A stretch of 64,000 nucleotides of DNA, from NCBI GenBank assembly GCA_965153455.1, contig OZ234499.1:18844271-18908270 (forward strand). The letters run 5' to 3'. Both the position numbers and the translations under genes were made by a program. The notes beneath the pieces were generated by a model, which searched no databases, was not told where the DNA came from, and saw only the letters and a program-made list of their open reading frames with translations. Source of the stretch: Sphagnum compactum (taxonomy: Eukaryota; Bryophyta; Sphagnopsida; Sphagnales). Positions 34,271 to 49,500 of the stretch are shown here, in pieces. The first letter of the stretch is position 1. Each line of letters opens with the position of its first letter.

Positions 34271-37200
34271 TTTCATCCTATGAGTTGTTGACACATGTCA
34301 CTACCCAGGCTAAGTAAAAAACCTAGTTTAAATAATTAATGATAAGCTAAATTATTGCCATCGTCGACATTAAATGTCATTTCATAAACTTTGATAATCA
34401 ATTGCAATCATAAATTTGATGTAACATGTGGTCTAATCATCTATGTATAGTTAGCAAAATATGTTAACGTAATTGTAACAAATGACTTGGTTTTCATCTA
34501 TCAATGAAATTTGACAATAATGGATAACATATGTTGATTTTTCATTAAAAAATTTATCGAAACACAAGGTAGTCACAAACTATAGTCACATCTAAGACTA
34601 CAATCTAAATCCATTTGTTACATAGTCAAATATGTGATTATTAATTCTTGCAACTTAGTGACACATAAGACTATTACATATGTAGTTACAAAATGAATAA
34701 TTGTGATAATAGAATTGCAACTTAGTTGCAAACACATGGTTGGAATGAACAAGATTTCTTCTAGTGAAGGTAGACTAAAAGATCACATTGCACAATGGTG
34801 ATGGTTCACTGTTGGTATTAAATGTTGGTAAATGTTATTTAAATATCAATGTTGGAAATGTACTTGAATAATGATGTACACATCTTAAACACCAAATTAT
34901 TTTTTTCAAGGTTTAAAATTTGGTCATGATATTGAAAAACCCTATAATTAACCCTCATAACCTTTAAACTATCTATGCAACTATTATAAAAAATAATATC
35001 ATGATGTTAATTTTGAATTTTAATTAAAATTAGCATGGCCCTTACATTAAACCAATATATTTATATTTTTTCCTTCTCAAACACAAATGAAATGTTATAT
35101 TTGGTCTTGTCAAATATCATCTAATTTTGCAATGCACTTCTTGTGTCCTTCCTTGCAAATCACCAATATCCAAATTCCAAAAACCAATAAATAAAATTGA
35201 CAATTTGATTTTATTTTTCACATCTAAATCTTTAAAGAGATTATGCCCAATCACATTTTGAATTCCAATTTTTTAATTTCTTGATTCAAAACTTCCACTT
35301 GACATACTAAACACATTGTCCTAATCATTTCATGATTTCTTTTGCATTTTTGTGAAGAATGGATAACTTCAATTAATTTACCATTTGAAAAAACTAAAGT
35401 TCCAAATTTTTTTTTGCAAGTTTCATGTGGTTGAAAATACCATGGTACCCTAGCAACTTTGACACTAATTAAATTATTTGTAAAAATGTTGAGATTTTCA
35501 AGAAAATATTTTTATAAAGTAATATATTGGAAAATTAAAAATCTATTGGAATATTTTATATTTCGACGTGAAACTTTACATGTTAATTAATTATTCAAAT
35601 ACATGTGTTGAAGTTGCCTTTGAATTATGCTAGATAATCAAGATGCATTCCAATGTTTACAATGTGAATGATCTAGATTAAATTTTTTTTGTACTTATGA
35701 GATCTAAAAAAAACTCTTCAATTTACAAGTATTCCACATGTGTTTCCACATGTGTACATGTATAAAAGAAAACGTGGACTCACTTTCAATTTAACATGCA
35801 TGTATGTCATGAAAATTGGCTTAAATGAACCATGGTGAAGGATTGAAAAATGCACTTGGACTTGTAAAAAATGTGGCCAAATAAGTTCATAGGGAAAATT
35901 GAGTTTGGTAGCAAACTAATACAAAATATGATGCCCTGTGAAAGGTTTGTATAAATGAGGACATATATATAAATTAGCCTTCACTTTTGGAGGGAGAGAA
36001 AATGATGATCTTCATTTTGGGAAGCATGTGACACATGAGCACAATTGAAAGTTGAGTTGATAAGTTTGCAAAGGTAATGCCTTGTTGATTATATATTTTC
36101 AATGAAAAAAATTTGATTTCTTTCTATGATGGGAGAAAGTAATGTAATTGCCTTTATTTTAACATTGCAACAAAAACATAAATAATGTGAAGTCAAGTTG
36201 AAAACAAACTGAAAACTTGATTTTAAAATGGGGGAGAATGTTGTGACCATATCATGGGTGCACAACCAATTCTTGATATTTAGCAAAATGTCTTTCCCAA
36301 CATCTTCAAGCAAGCCAAATGCTTCTTAATGTAAAGTTGAACCAAATGGAATTTAAATTGTGACATGTCTCAACCTTAACCTTGGCTTATGACCAAACTT
36401 GGAAGTGAAGTGAAGACATGGGTCAAATGCAAATTCGAGATTCAATAAATGGTTTGAAAAATTATGTTCCTAATCGTGGTTTTTTTTTTAATTATGAAAT
36501 GTGCACATGGCAATACGACTACCCTTCAAAATGCCTAAATGGCTTTTCATGTAATTTTGATGGAGGAATATGTGATTTCTTCACCATTTGTGAGCTCAAT
36601 ATTTGACAAACATGATAGGCCCAAGGTTGTTTATTTTTAAAATTTTAAAATAAGTCCAATGGGCACCCACAAAAAAACCAAAGCAAAAATTAGAATATGT
36701 ACATTGAGGACCTTCCATTATCCATAATACATACAACAATTTGTGTTGAACTTACTTCTATTTTCAAATATTTAAATCCTTGTTTGTAGTTAATAACACC
36801 ATTTCTTAATTTGACATTTTGTGAAAATTCCCTCAGAAAATATTCGGACTCCCACCCAAATGAAAGGTAAGGCATGTGAGAGTCCAAAGGAAACACTCCA
36901 AAGATGAGTCCACTTCATGAAATCCCAATTTGGGAATTGGGAGCAAAGGGAACAACACAATAGAGTTAGGCTAGAATTTAAACAACATTGTTAATATATA
37001 ATGAATATGATAGTGTGCAATAAGGTTGAATCATAGTTGCAAAATCTTGGTCAACTTAAATTCAAGCAAAAAAAACTTGGGAATGTGCATGACAACATTT
37101 TAAAATTCAAAGTTCACTCAAATTAATCTTGATCTAGTGGTTAGATAAATATGATTCCATACATGTTCAATGTAAAATACATGATATGTAACATACATTT

Positions 37201-40200
37201 TGATCCCAAATTTTGAGATTTGTCGGGTTTCCTGTATGTGGTTCAAAATCAACAAATGCAGAATAAATGAAAACTAGTTTGTTAAATAAAATATTTTGTC
37301 CTTTTTCATTATCAATGATTATTTAATGAAAATATTTAGAACTAAATTGTTTACGACTTACTTGAACACCAAAAAATCATATATGGTGATCAATCAAAAT
37401 GTTCTTAAGCAAAATTGATGTAACAATTTTTCCAAATTTTGGTTCTTTTCCTATATCACTATGATTTTTCATTTAAAATTTTATACAAATTTTTTTTATA
37501 ACCTCAATTTTGAAATTTAATCCTAATTCTTCATGGTTCATGCATCCTTTGGTTAGTATTAAGTTTTTCAAAATACATGAAAAAATATAATTTACTCTTC
37601 ATCATTTATTCAAGTTTCTTGAAGGTTCAATTTAGGCCAAGTTTCAAACTTTTCAAATTTACCTAAAATTCATAATATTATCTTTACAATTGATTTACAA
37701 AGTTCAACAAAAATTTCAAATGTAAGAAAATAACATTGTGGGGGTGCAAACAAAACAACATGAGCCTAATTCATTTGTTTAAATGATTTTTTACTTTAGA
37801 GTATTTTGAAAATATTGTTGACAAAAGGGTACATCCACAGTTGGGGTACATAAAAAGAATGTCTCACCCCAAAATCACTTTCAAAACACTACTTTGAATG
37901 ACCATTACATTTATGAAGTAATTTATTTGGTAGATTTGTTTTTCATTAGATACTCACATACTTTTTAATTAAAATTGTGGTGATTTTTTATGATTTGAAT
38001 GATTAAAACATGTCCTTAAGTGTCTTGAAAGATGGCTCAAGACTTGCGTCCCATTGTGTAGTTTTATTAAAAAAAACTTAACAAGAGTAGTAATATTTGT
38101 TCCAATTGCTCCATGTTTTGACCACAAATAGAATAAAGTATGTTTTATATGATGACATAAAATTTTAGTATACTAAATCACCAAATTTTGTGGAATTGAT
38201 GTTAGAATTTTGGATTTTTTCATAAAACATATGTGTTGATAAGGATAATCAAATTAATTTTATTGATTGCAAATTTATATTCCAAAGGTTTGGAAAGAAG
38301 TATAGGAGATGTGCGTGCAAAAAAAAACATTATTTGATGTTTTTAATCGGGTTTTTGCACTCTCAATGAAAGTATGTCATTTTGGAATGTTAAAATAACC
38401 TTGCATTCCTTTTTGGTTTATACCTAAACATGACATTCAAAATTTATTCAATTGATTTGAGTCATTTATTATAACATTTATTGGTTGAAAGCCTAAACAT
38501 ACATAACCCCCTTTCATCGTTTAGCATCTCAAAACATTCATTTTGCTAAGTCCTCGCTTTAGGACTCAAGACATAGGACAAATGAGTGTCATGGTTCCTA
38601 TTATGCCACCCCAACTGTGTATGCACCCAAAAATCAAATCTAACCCAAAAAGATGTTGCAATGTATTATTATGTAATTATATGTTCGAAAGACATCCCTC
38701 AAAATGATATGTCATGTTTAAATAATCTCCCAAAAATATGAATATTTATAATGTTTAATGAATGTTTTAAAAAATAGTATTTTCATCAAATTAATTCCAA
38801 AGCATACCACAATGTGTTTCCATAATATATTGGAAACATTGTCACATTGAGTGTTTTTTAATAAGTTTCCATATTAATAAACAATTTGATACTAAAAGAT
38901 GAAAAATTAAACATTAATTACAACTATTTTGGCTTTTGTAAATGTGACACCCTATGACTACAATTTTTGGAAAGTTTATTATGTTTTCACTTATGGCTCT
39001 AGGCTAGGAATTTTAATTGTTCAAAAGAATGTTTGAAGGATCAAACCTTGTCTAAGTTAAATGGGTCTTAAAGTTCTTAAAGTGTAAAACACAGTTTAAA
39101 ACCCCCAAAAATTATAATCATAAGTATATTTTTTTTGTAATTAATTTTTTGGCTAATGTATGGACATCAAATATTGGATTTCTTGTTTTGTTTAAAGTGT
39201 ATCTAATTACCTTCAAACCTAAAACAATCAATTATTTTTAAAAATCAACAAACATTAAAAATTTGAACATATGCAGTATAGTTGTGACAAATGATACACA
39301 TCATAGAGTTTGAAAAATTGCACATATTATACTTCAAAACTAAGGTTGTGGGTGGAATTTTAGGATGAATTTTTGTATGGTGAATGGTATTGATATACAT
39401 CAATTAAATTTAAGACCATTTTGAAATTTAAAATTTTGAATGAAATTTGATTCAAAAAATGTGTTACTTGCATTTGTAGCAATAAATGCAAAATAATATC
39501 TTAGTTTTAGGGAAAAACCATTACCATATGAAAGACAAGGATATATTATAGATGGGCATTGCATTATTTTTTTAGTTTTTTTTGTTAGGTAATGTTTCAT
39601 GAATCACAAACATGAAGCCTCATGGTTGTTGAAAAATGTAAATTATATAAATTATGTACAATCATTTTATCCAATTATCCTTTCCATTTAATCATTGGAT
39701 TAAAAATAATTTTGACTCAAAGTGAACTTTGGGTTTCAAAATGTTGTCATGCAAATTTTCAAGTTTTTTCCTTGTATTTAGGATACCAAAGGATTCCATG
39801 AAAATTCTAACTTATTTAATATTATGATACTCACTATACATCATTTTTTTTGGTGAAAAGTATTTGAACCTTAGTGTGCTTTCACCCTAAAAACAAAGTC
39901 TACAATTAAATAAATCGCATATATACTCAACAAAATTGTTTCACATTGACCTATGGTAATGCTTGAATATTTGTGGTGACCCAAGTCTTTTCAAATATAT
40001 GTTTACAATTATCGTGTGCATTCAACATGTGATTTGGAAAGGAAAATTGTGTCTGAATTGGTAGGATGATACAATGTGAAAAAGAATTTGTAAAGGGATA
40101 TAGGAAAATTACATTTCATGAAGGGGAACCATTTATTTAAAATCCTTGGACATCATGTGTTTCAAAACTAGAAATACACATCTAAAAGCATATATCCAAA

Positions 40201-41799
40201 TTTCCAAATTTTGTATGTACATGGTTCCCATGGGGAGCTATAAAGTTCATTGTATTGAAGAGAGTGGTGTTCTAATTTGGTCAAATTGAGGAATTCAATG
40301 TGAAATTGAGTCCATGGTTATAGCATGTTCCAACTTTGATGTGGATGCATTAATTGGTTTCTTGTAAATGGCTTGTGTAGTTGATGTGATTGAGAGGTGA
40401 TCACGAATTGAGTTTTCCTAACCTTATCTTGAACTCACACATTTGGAGTTTTTTATTCTTTTTTTAAATTTAAAAAACATAAAACCAAACACTAAATTTA
40501 CATTTGTTATGGTACATGTTAGTATGACAAGACCCACATACTTAGCACATATTTCACAAAAGTTCACATTATAAAAAGTAGATTTTAAAAATTATTTATA
40601 TTTTAAAAAATCTACTAAAGACTTATTCTTATGATTTGAAATTTGAAAATTGATGCACTATAATGAAATAATGTTCTTGTGCAAAATTTTGTCAAAATGT
40701 GATTTAAAAAAGATACTACATTTGGACTTTGATGAGTTTAGTAAGCATTCAATTTTTTTACTATTTAAAAAGATTTTAAGAACTTGTTTCCACTTAATGC
40801 AAAATACTTCTTACGATATTAACTTGGAATGACACAATGGGTGCACACGAAATAACATGAACCACACCCACTTGCTTTTGACTATTTTTTGGGAAATATT
40901 CTTATAATATTATTCAAATATTCTTGATAAAGTCTTTAAGAATATTAATTTAAAAAAAAAAAATCTTCATACAATTTTATAAAGGTTTATGTTAATTTTT
41001 TTGCAAAAATGTCATTTTCGCAAAAATTCAAATCCATTTACAAGTTATTTTATTACTTACAACTAAACGTTATTGTGCTTGATGAAAGCTTTTGTTAATT
41101 TTTTATCCATTGGATTAAGTTCAAATTAATTCACATGTTCTCATGATATATTAAAGATACAACAATATAGACAAATATTACAATTTCAACATCAAATTTA
41201 ATTACAACTTTAAAACATGAAATATCCAAGCTTGCTATGGTATGTGTTATTGTGACTTGACCCCAACATCAAAAAATTGAAAATAATATTATTATAGTGA
41301 AGAACTATCTTGTTTTTGACCATTCAAATAAATATATTCAATGTATAATAATTTTATGATAGGCTTTGTTGAAACTCAAGTTGATAAATAAAATAATAAA
41401 ATTGTTTGATTTATTTTGGTTAGACTTTACCTCCATTAAGGTGCAAATATGTTCAATGAAGCCAAAAACCATGTCAAAAGTGATGAATACTTTATTACAT
41501 ATGGGCACAAATGAACCAATCGTGAATGTTACTTTAAAAAATGATTGCATGTCTTTTTGCCCAAAAATAATTTTTTCATACAAATGAATTTTTGAAATGT
41601 TTTGTGTGAAATTGTTATAATAAATGCATATAATTGTTTAGGTAGATGAATTTTTTTTCTGTTTATATATTTGAATTAAATATCAAAATTTGAGAATGTG
41701 CTGATCCTTGTAAATTCAGTGTTTCATCTAAAATAATAATAATATTTTCAAATCATAACCAAAAATTTATTTAAAAATTTTTATGTTTTCTTGTACAAT
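34271..41799. other. AT-rich, CpG-poor desert of decayed repeats
   Basis: No gene is supported. Open frames do not exceed about 75 codons and none has a recognisable domain. Diverged phrases recur within it and just beyond. For example GGGGTGCAAACAAAACAACA (37,743) resembles GGGTGCACACGAAATAACA (40,839), and TATGGTACATGTTAGTATGA (40,509) has relatives at about 41,237 and 43,080. This indicates nested or shuffled old insertions. Confidence 0.6.
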
Positions 41800-42260
41800 A
41801 AACTACAATTTTTTTAACACATCATGTACACTATACCCCATTTATATGTGGTAAAAGACTTTTGAAGTTTTTAAATTCTGAATCAATTTTGAAAAGTTCT
41901 TTGAATTTTTAAAGTTTTTGAATTTCACATATTTTAAAGTACGAGTGTTTTTTGAATGTGGTTAATAGGCTTTTATCTTTTTTATTTGTTTCCATCAATT
42001 TTTTTTTATTATATGAGTTCTTTTGATAGTCTTTTGCAAAATTGATTCTTTTTTATGTAATAGGTGTTCACTTTCAAAGGTTTTAAATCAAAACTTAAAA
42101 TTTTATTAAATGGATTTTTGGTTTGAATTCCTTGACATTCATATGAATGAGAAAGTAACAACTTGCCATGATTTCCATGGTTTTAAATGGTAAAACATAA
42201 ATATTTTTAGGGCCCATTTAACATCCTTTTTGGTTCGTTTTATTGTGATTACACATGTAT
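41800..42260 (-). repeat. Dispersed repeat R1, inverted copy
   Basis: This is the reverse complement of 60,760-61,220 over its whole length. Shared phrases, read here, include TTTATATGTGGTAAAAGACTTTTGAA, TTTGAAAAGTTCTTTGAA, GAGTGTTTTTTGAATGTGG and GGTTTGAATTCCTTGACATT. It has no coding content. Confidence 0.85.
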
Positions 42261-42379
42261 GTTTTTATTTTGACATTTTAAAAATTTTGTTAATCATTCC
42301 AAGTTGTGTTAAACAACTAACATGAGTGTTGAGGAATTCAAATTAAAAATTCCTTAAATTTAACTTTGGGTTTTGGTTT

Positions 42380-42680
42380 TAGTATAAGACTCTTGAACTT
42401 AACCAATATTTCCACCAAAAAAATCAATTTTACAAAGGATTAAGGTGAAAAACTCTTTCAATAAAAAAATTTGATGGTAAAAAAATTTAGATGATAATAA
42501 CTTACTACCCACACTCAACAAACACTCACAATCTAAAAGTTATGGAATTTGAAGTTTTTAGAAACTCAAAGTATGTTTCAAAACTTCAAAATTTCGAAAG
42601 TCATTTATCATGTGTAAATGGGTTGTAATGTACATGACATATAAAACAAGGTTGTAGTTTATAAAACAAAAACCTAAAGT
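42380..42680 (+). repeat. Dispersed repeat R1, direct partial copy
   Basis: It resembles 60,960-61,220 in direct orientation: a TTTGATGG start, CACACTCAACAAACACTCA, AAATGGGTTGTAATGTACATGA and TTATAAAACAAAAACC. With the copy at 41,800 it forms a local inverted pair. Confidence 0.7.
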
Positions 42681-45310
42681 AATTAGCATATTTTGATATG
42701 AGGGTCCAACCACGTTATAAGAAGGCACACCCGCCCCTTTAGACCATTGTTTTTTAGTTGTTTTTTAAAAACATATTCTTAAAATCTTTTTGATACATCT
42801 TTCAAAAAAACATTGAAAATCTATAAACTTTTCTTGATATTATTATGTTAAATTTTATATTCAAAAATATTCAAAAATATATTTTCAAATTGTGCTTTTG
42901 ATGTCAGAACTATTTTTCAGCAGTGGTTATAAATTTTTAAAAGTGTAAATTACGTATTTTTTACTCGTCAGATTGATTCCAAACTTTTATGATATGTGCA
43001 TAATGTATTCACAATAAAATTTTATAAAAAATTATTTAAATCCAAAATTCAAAAAATTAAATAGTGGTTATGATTGCTAATGGTACATGTTAGTATGATT
43101 GAACCCATGATTCAAAATTATGATAGTTTTTCAAGACAAAACATTAAATCTAACAATATTTACACATTTTGAAAAATTCATATTCAATGAACAATGATTA
43201 ACACAAAACATGTAATATATTGGGGTAATTGTATGTATTTTTTAAAATAATAAGTTGCAAAATAATTCATTAAAAAATTCTTTCATATGAAAATGTGAAA
43301 ATGGATTAAAAAAATACTCACAATCCTTTTATAAAAAAATCTTGTTAGCTCCTAGATTGAAGATATTTGCACTTCATTATTATGTTTAATTTTATTTTTG
43401 TACATTGTTGGACATCCCATTTGTCCAAGTCCATTTTTATTTTAATCCTTTTCTTCTTGAACTTGTATTTTTTAACAATTAAATGTGAAAGGTCATGTCA
43501 CCATACCTTGTGACTACCATACACATAATTGATAATCAATAGATGTTTCTCCAAAATTTTTTTTTGAATATTATAAAATTTTAGCAATAATGAATATTTT
43601 TTTTGATCTATTATGAATGTTACTAAAACATCTTAGTGTTTGGATTGTCCTCTATATGGGAAAGGTTTTAAGTCCTTCAAACTTCAATTGTGTAGGTTTT
43701 TTTTCCTTTCCTGGATTTCCTTCATTTCAACATACACGATGCACATTTAGACAAATGTGCACTTATGGTTCACCCCGCTAATAGGAGTCAATGTTTTAAT
43801 CAAGAATATTCTTGAGAAATTCTCTAAAATATTGTTTATATTGTTATGTCAATAAGGTTTATATTGTCAAAAATGGGTATGTAATTGTATTACAATTTTC
43901 CAAAAGTAACAAAGCATGCATCCTTTTACATTGTGCCCAAGGAGGTTACAACTATTTTGAAAAACGTTTTTGAATATTTTTTATTCATTAAATTGATTTG
44001 AATTTTTTCTCATATGTTTTCATGATATATCATATGAAAGTTGTTATATAAGCAAATCCCAAAAATGCAACATGAATTTAAGCTATATTTCAAAACATGA
44101 AATGTAAATAATGGTTACAACTATTATTGATTCCCATTAACATGATTACACCTTTATGTATGAACACAACAATTATTCCATTATGATTGATTAACTTGAA
44201 TTGTAGTTACATGTTACATGATAACCTAGGGAAGTCACATTTTTTATATTTTCTAAAATAGCCAAACTAAAATGTGTTGAATTACTCAAGTTTTTTTGGA
44301 CTTATTATAATGCCTTAGACTCAAATTGACATCAATTTTCAAATCACAAGAGATTTGAGTTCTTCAACGCATTTACATTTTTATCAAGTCACATTTACTC
44401 ATGCCAACTTTGTTAACATTTACCCTTGCACAATCCCACTACATTTCCTCATAAAAATAATAACACAACCTCATTCTAGAATTCTTCACACCCTAGGCCC
44501 AAATGACGATAATCTTAGCATATGAAAATGCAAACACTCTACTTAATATTGCTCAAACTTGTTCACAATTGTCATATTTTTTCAAATTAACATCCCTACA
44601 GGTTTGTTGAATTACAAAAGCCAAACTTCATTCACTGTTGAAGCACAATGTAAGACAAATTTTAACAAGAAGTTCAAAACAAACTTGTTAGCAAATCAAA
44701 TTCTTTGCAATCCTAAAAACAAATATTGATCATTATATGTTCCTTGATAGCTTCTCACAAACAAACACAAACACCTTTGCAACAATGATAACATCAAATT
44801 TAACTTTTAATCACTTGAACATCTTCAACTTCTTTGTTTTGGAACTCTTATTTACATTCCCAAAATCATGAATCAACACACATATTCTTGCAAAATCATG
44901 ATCGACACATGCATTCTTGCAACATGTTAGGATAAACCAATTTATATTTGTTATTGCCATACACACAACACCCAATAAAAATAACATCCTTCACATGCAA
45001 AACGCACTAGGGACACACAACACAAATACCAAAAATACTAGCTTTTGCCATAACTCCATCCTTTCTCCACTCCCTTCCATCACCACCTAGAGCCATCTTA
45101 AAAAAACAACAATGATTCCAACTCACACTTTCCCCTTTTCATTGAAAATTAATATCACATGTAGGTAGCTCTAACTAGAACCTTTCACATTTTTAGCAAA
45201 TTTCCATGCCTTCTTTCTGCATCACCTTCCTTCATTCACATTGCTTTGGGTTATAGTGATATGTAGCAAATGTCACCCATGTATGATATTTGCCACCTTT
45301 CACTTGAGCA
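42681..45310. other. AT-rich intergenic, nothing recognised
   Basis: Low-complexity AT-rich sequence lacking coding signal. From 44,300 the plus strand becomes C- and A-rich (ACACAAC phrases) without an identifiable feature. Confidence 0.5.
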
Positions 45311-46729
45311 CAACTTGTAGAAGGACTTCATCCTAGTCTCGATGCTCCCATGCCTTGACTAGGTAGATGGGCTCTTAGGCATGTAGCTAGGCTCAAAGTG
45401 CCTAATCCCATACTAACCCTTTTGTCTATCTTGACATCATGAGATCTATATGTTGTGGAGACAAATTGGTGAGCAAATTGATTAGTACAAAGAAAAAAAA
45501 CATAAAGAGATAAAAGAGCTCCAAACATGGAACTCTCCAAGCACACATGAATCCTTCCCCCTCCATTGTTAAATCTATAACATGAAGAGATCCATGCTAA
45601 ACCCTTCAACCCTAACGAGAGCACAGACATTCCTTGGGGACTCCATCAAAATACTCCGCAAGGAATTTGACTTTGGCAATTTCCAATGCAGTTTAGATGC
45701 AGTGTTTGGATTCATGGCTGATGTGAATTCAACACCGTTACAGAGGCAAATTTTTCCTTTGTAGAAGAAATAGTTTTTAGGCAGTGTATGTAGATTTGGT
45801 GTTATCATTCTTGGAATTATGAACCATGGCTGACATGGGAGGAAGATTTGGGCAATTTTACTTTTGCTCTGGAGACAGAGGCTGAGATGAAGTTCTGAGG
45901 GACTTTGAAGAAGTAGATGGAAACATGACTTTGCACTTTCAAAATCTATACTGCATTGCATCATGCAATATGGTAACCTGATGATTTAGTGCTCAGCATC
46001 CAGTTTCTCACATTGCAATTCCATCCTTCAATTGAATCCTTGAGTATGTTATTGTCTTCAGTTCATACGCCTGGTCAAGGTAGAATTATCACCTTACTTA
46101 GCATCATCAAAGACAGTGGACAATATGCTACAAATTCAGTGGTTGACTCTGCTCTTTCAAGAACTATACATGCATTCCAAGTTGTTCCAACTGCATCATC
46201 AAGCTCACATGAAACATTGGCTGACAGATCCAGGTAGAATTATTTCCATGGTTTCTCACAGCTGCTCTGCTTCATGCCTCATAGATTTTCATTCAATAAT
46301 CTGTGAAGCAACAATATTTTCACAGACTTCTACAGCCTAATATTCAGTGTTTTATTCAGGCAATTTTGTGATGTAGCCAAAGTGGCTATGATCATCCAAA
46401 GGCATATTTAGCCAATTTTGGCTACAATCTAAATATGAAAGTAAAATTTGTCAAATTATGGCTATTAAAAATCTCAAAAAGCACTTGGTTTTAGTACTTT
46501 TAAAGGTTTAATATAGCTTTTTGGCTATATCTAGCAGGGGATTAAAGGCTGGTAAGATTGAAAGAAGGACAACTTTACAAAACCCTTGAAGAAAAACAGA
46601 TTTGTAAGTTGTATCACATCTTTGACAAACCCATCCCAATAGTCTGTACAAACATTATGGGTATCAAGTATCAATAGTTCCTAAGATTTCACTGACCTAG
46701 TGCTGGGCAGTTCTTCAATTTTGTTTATA

Positions 46730-46995
46730 AGTTTTGGTTCTGGATTCTTGAAAATTTTCAAAATCAGAGAACCCCCTGGTTCCAAATTCTTACCAAAAAA
46801 AATTCCGAATAAAAAGACTCAAATTCTGGGTTTTTGAAAATTTTCAAAGAACTGGTGGGTTTCCTGAAAGTATGAGTGAACAACCAGTTGTTCGCGTAGC
46901 TTCATGAATTTTATTGAGAATCAAGACTCAGGGTCAAAACAAATTCTTTGATATTTTGAGAACCACTGATCAAGGATTGGTTTTACCTGACCCTT
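46730..46995. repeat. GGTTC-rich tract
   Basis: Repeated TTGGTTCTGGATTCTTGAAA, CTGGTTCCAAATTC and AGAACTGGTGGGT phrases resemble those at 17,821, 21,690 and 54,640. Confidence 0.5.
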
Positions 46996-47681
46996 AGTAC
47001 CCACAAGTTCTTTCTTTGAGAAAGAGAGAGAACTGCACCACTTTGTAATAAAGATCTTGCAACATGCCATAACTCAACAACTAGTAATTTTGCCTTTGAT
47101 GTTTGATCCATGATCAGCAAAAATATTTAGTTTCATCCAAGCTTATTTTGTTACGAAGCATTGCTGCAATAGTTCAATAGTGCAGGGTAATACCTGAGGA
47201 GCACGGTGATCCTGAAATAATCGCCCACCCAAGGTGAAGCCTAGAGGTGCTTATTTTGGGAATATCCTTCTCCAAGGGCTCAGTTACTCAACAGACAGAA
47301 CTTGCAGAAATCTAATTTGTAATTGTCCAATGATACTCAGCGGGTATCCTCTGGGTATCACTGGAAAAATTGAAATGCTCACTCGGGTGGGCAATCTGCT
47401 TATAATAACACCAGCCATTTGCCCAGGAGAAATTCCACGAGATAAGGTGCCTGATCTAGAATCTAGATAGACAAGAAATTTTCTGCCAGAGTTGCTGTAG
47501 GACTGTGTACAAGTCCCTCACAAAAAGAGGTAAACCAACAAAAATCCGATCTTTTGAAACCCATCACCTGCCAGGTGATCTTTTTGCAACAGTCCAACAT
47601 GTTGCCAAGTTCTTTAAAAAAGTTTGTGAAATGCAGACAGTTCTCACACATATTGGCAGGACAAGGAGTAAGGGGCGGGAA

Positions 47682-47694
47682 GGGGGGGGGGGGG
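47682..47694. repeat. G13 homopolymer
   Basis: A run of 13 G within a G-rich context (GGGGCGGGAAGG precedes it). The exact length is uncertain in any assembly. Confidence 0.8.
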
Positions 47695-49500
47695 TGATCA
47701 AAGCAAAGCAAAACATAAAAGGAGGAGTACATACATATGGGGCCCATGGTGGGGGCACTGCAGGGCTTTCTTCTTCTTCTTCACTTAACTAATGGGGCCT
47801 ACTGATCTTCAAAGACACTGATCATGCTTTACTCTGCACTTTGTCACATGGCCATCAAGTGAGTGGAACTGTGAACACTTTGAACTGGTAGTGTACTTTT
47901 ACTCTGGAGGTGGTGTTGTCTGCAATTGCCATGCATGATACGGCGATCCTAAAGCTGCTGATGTGAACCTGGATCACATAACACAGAGAGCTTTGATTAT
48001 CTGCAGACTCATTTTTGTTCAACTGTTTTACCCCATTTCTATGGCTTCTTGAAGCTAAAATTGTCAGGTTTTTTATTACAAAATATTAGTTTTCTGTAAT
48101 TATTGTTATAATTTGTTATTGGAACTTAATAGTTTAGTGTAAATGAGATTCTAGCATTATCATGTTTGGGAAGTTAATCATCGAAAAGTGTGTATGGAGT
48201 CTCATCATCGATGTTACAAAATGATTCGTGCACATGTTTTTATGCTTATGACTTTGTTAATTTCGATAATATCAGGTCCCAATCTAGTAATGCAAAACAC
48301 TTTTATAGTGTGTATTCGTGACAGACAATCACTACCTTAGATACTGCATTTAAAAATTTTACACGTATGAGTTTTGTCGCAACCATCACATGGCTATAGC
48401 TTTTGTTGGATCCAAATTTTTTTGCATTGTGTTTGCCCAAACAACCTCTGGCCAGTTTCCAAAAGACATAGATTGTTTCATTGATAATTCTTTTATTGTT
48501 GCAAAGAATGCGGTGGTTGCCAACTTTGCAAAACAACATTCTTTTGACACAATACCATGTATTTTTGTCCACCTCTCAGGTAGATTTGTTCAAGAATTCC
48601 TCGAGACGAGCAAGCTACACAATAAAAAGATACAGTTTGGATTTTGGGGGGATATGGATCAGCTTGTGGGGTCTTTTAAATACTATAATGAATCATTTTT
48701 AAAAACATGGATACACAAGCTGAATTATACAGACAATTAAGGCTACGATATGCAACCTTTGGCTGCTTGAGGCATTTTGCAGACATCACTGTATTTTTGC
48801 AGTTTTAAACACTATTAGGTGTGAAGGTGCATTTCTTGAATTGGGCAGCTTTCTATTGGCATGCACGCAATGCACTGCATCATCCTGCAAGTATATTGTG
48901 CAGGGGGTACCTATTTGATTAGTTGTATTACGTATTTGTGGGGATGCATGTTGAGTCATCCCATTGGCTGCGTGAAATTTTTATTCTTAAAACTGTTCAT
49001 CACCATTTTTGACCCTGGCTAATTACGTTTCCACATGCATACCTATTAGCATAACCTCACCGTGATCTCATTTTTGAAATTTTTTATCTCTTATTCACCA
49101 AATTCTTTATATCGCAAGATTGGGGAAAAATAAAATCCATGAATCTCAGGTCTCCAAAGATCATTTTTTGTGAATTTCTCACAGAAATTCCTTCTCATCA
49201 ACCATACATCCAAATTTCAATGTCAAAGTAGTTTGCTGGCAATTGATGTACTCCTTCAGCAACTGACAATGGGTTTATAGTTTCGACTATTTCTAGCAAA
49301 TAACAGAGGTAAACAACTTAGAAATAACAACTGGGAAGCAGCTGTCCTCTCTGTTGCAAATGCCATTAAAGGGTATGTAGGAATTCAACTCTCATTTAAT
49401 CTTACATCAGATACCTTGACCTGTAACACGTACAAAATTTTGTCTTCTAAACTTTTGGGCCAAAAAAATGGTTTTGGGTGTCAGACTTGAACAATTTTTT

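Larger units (their letters stand above)
45311..49500. other. Balanced-composition island, genes not recognised
   Basis: GC and complexity are higher than in the flanks, and frames of 80-130 codons appear (45,575-45,964 minus; 45,582-45,764 plus; 47,234-47,470 plus; 48,390-48,740 plus). They overlap on opposite strands and none carries a domain I recognise. The plus frame at 45,582 (FDFGNFQCSLDAVFGFMADV) and that at 48,390 look most protein-like. These may be gene remnants, long-intron DNA or TE fragments. Confidence 0.35.
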
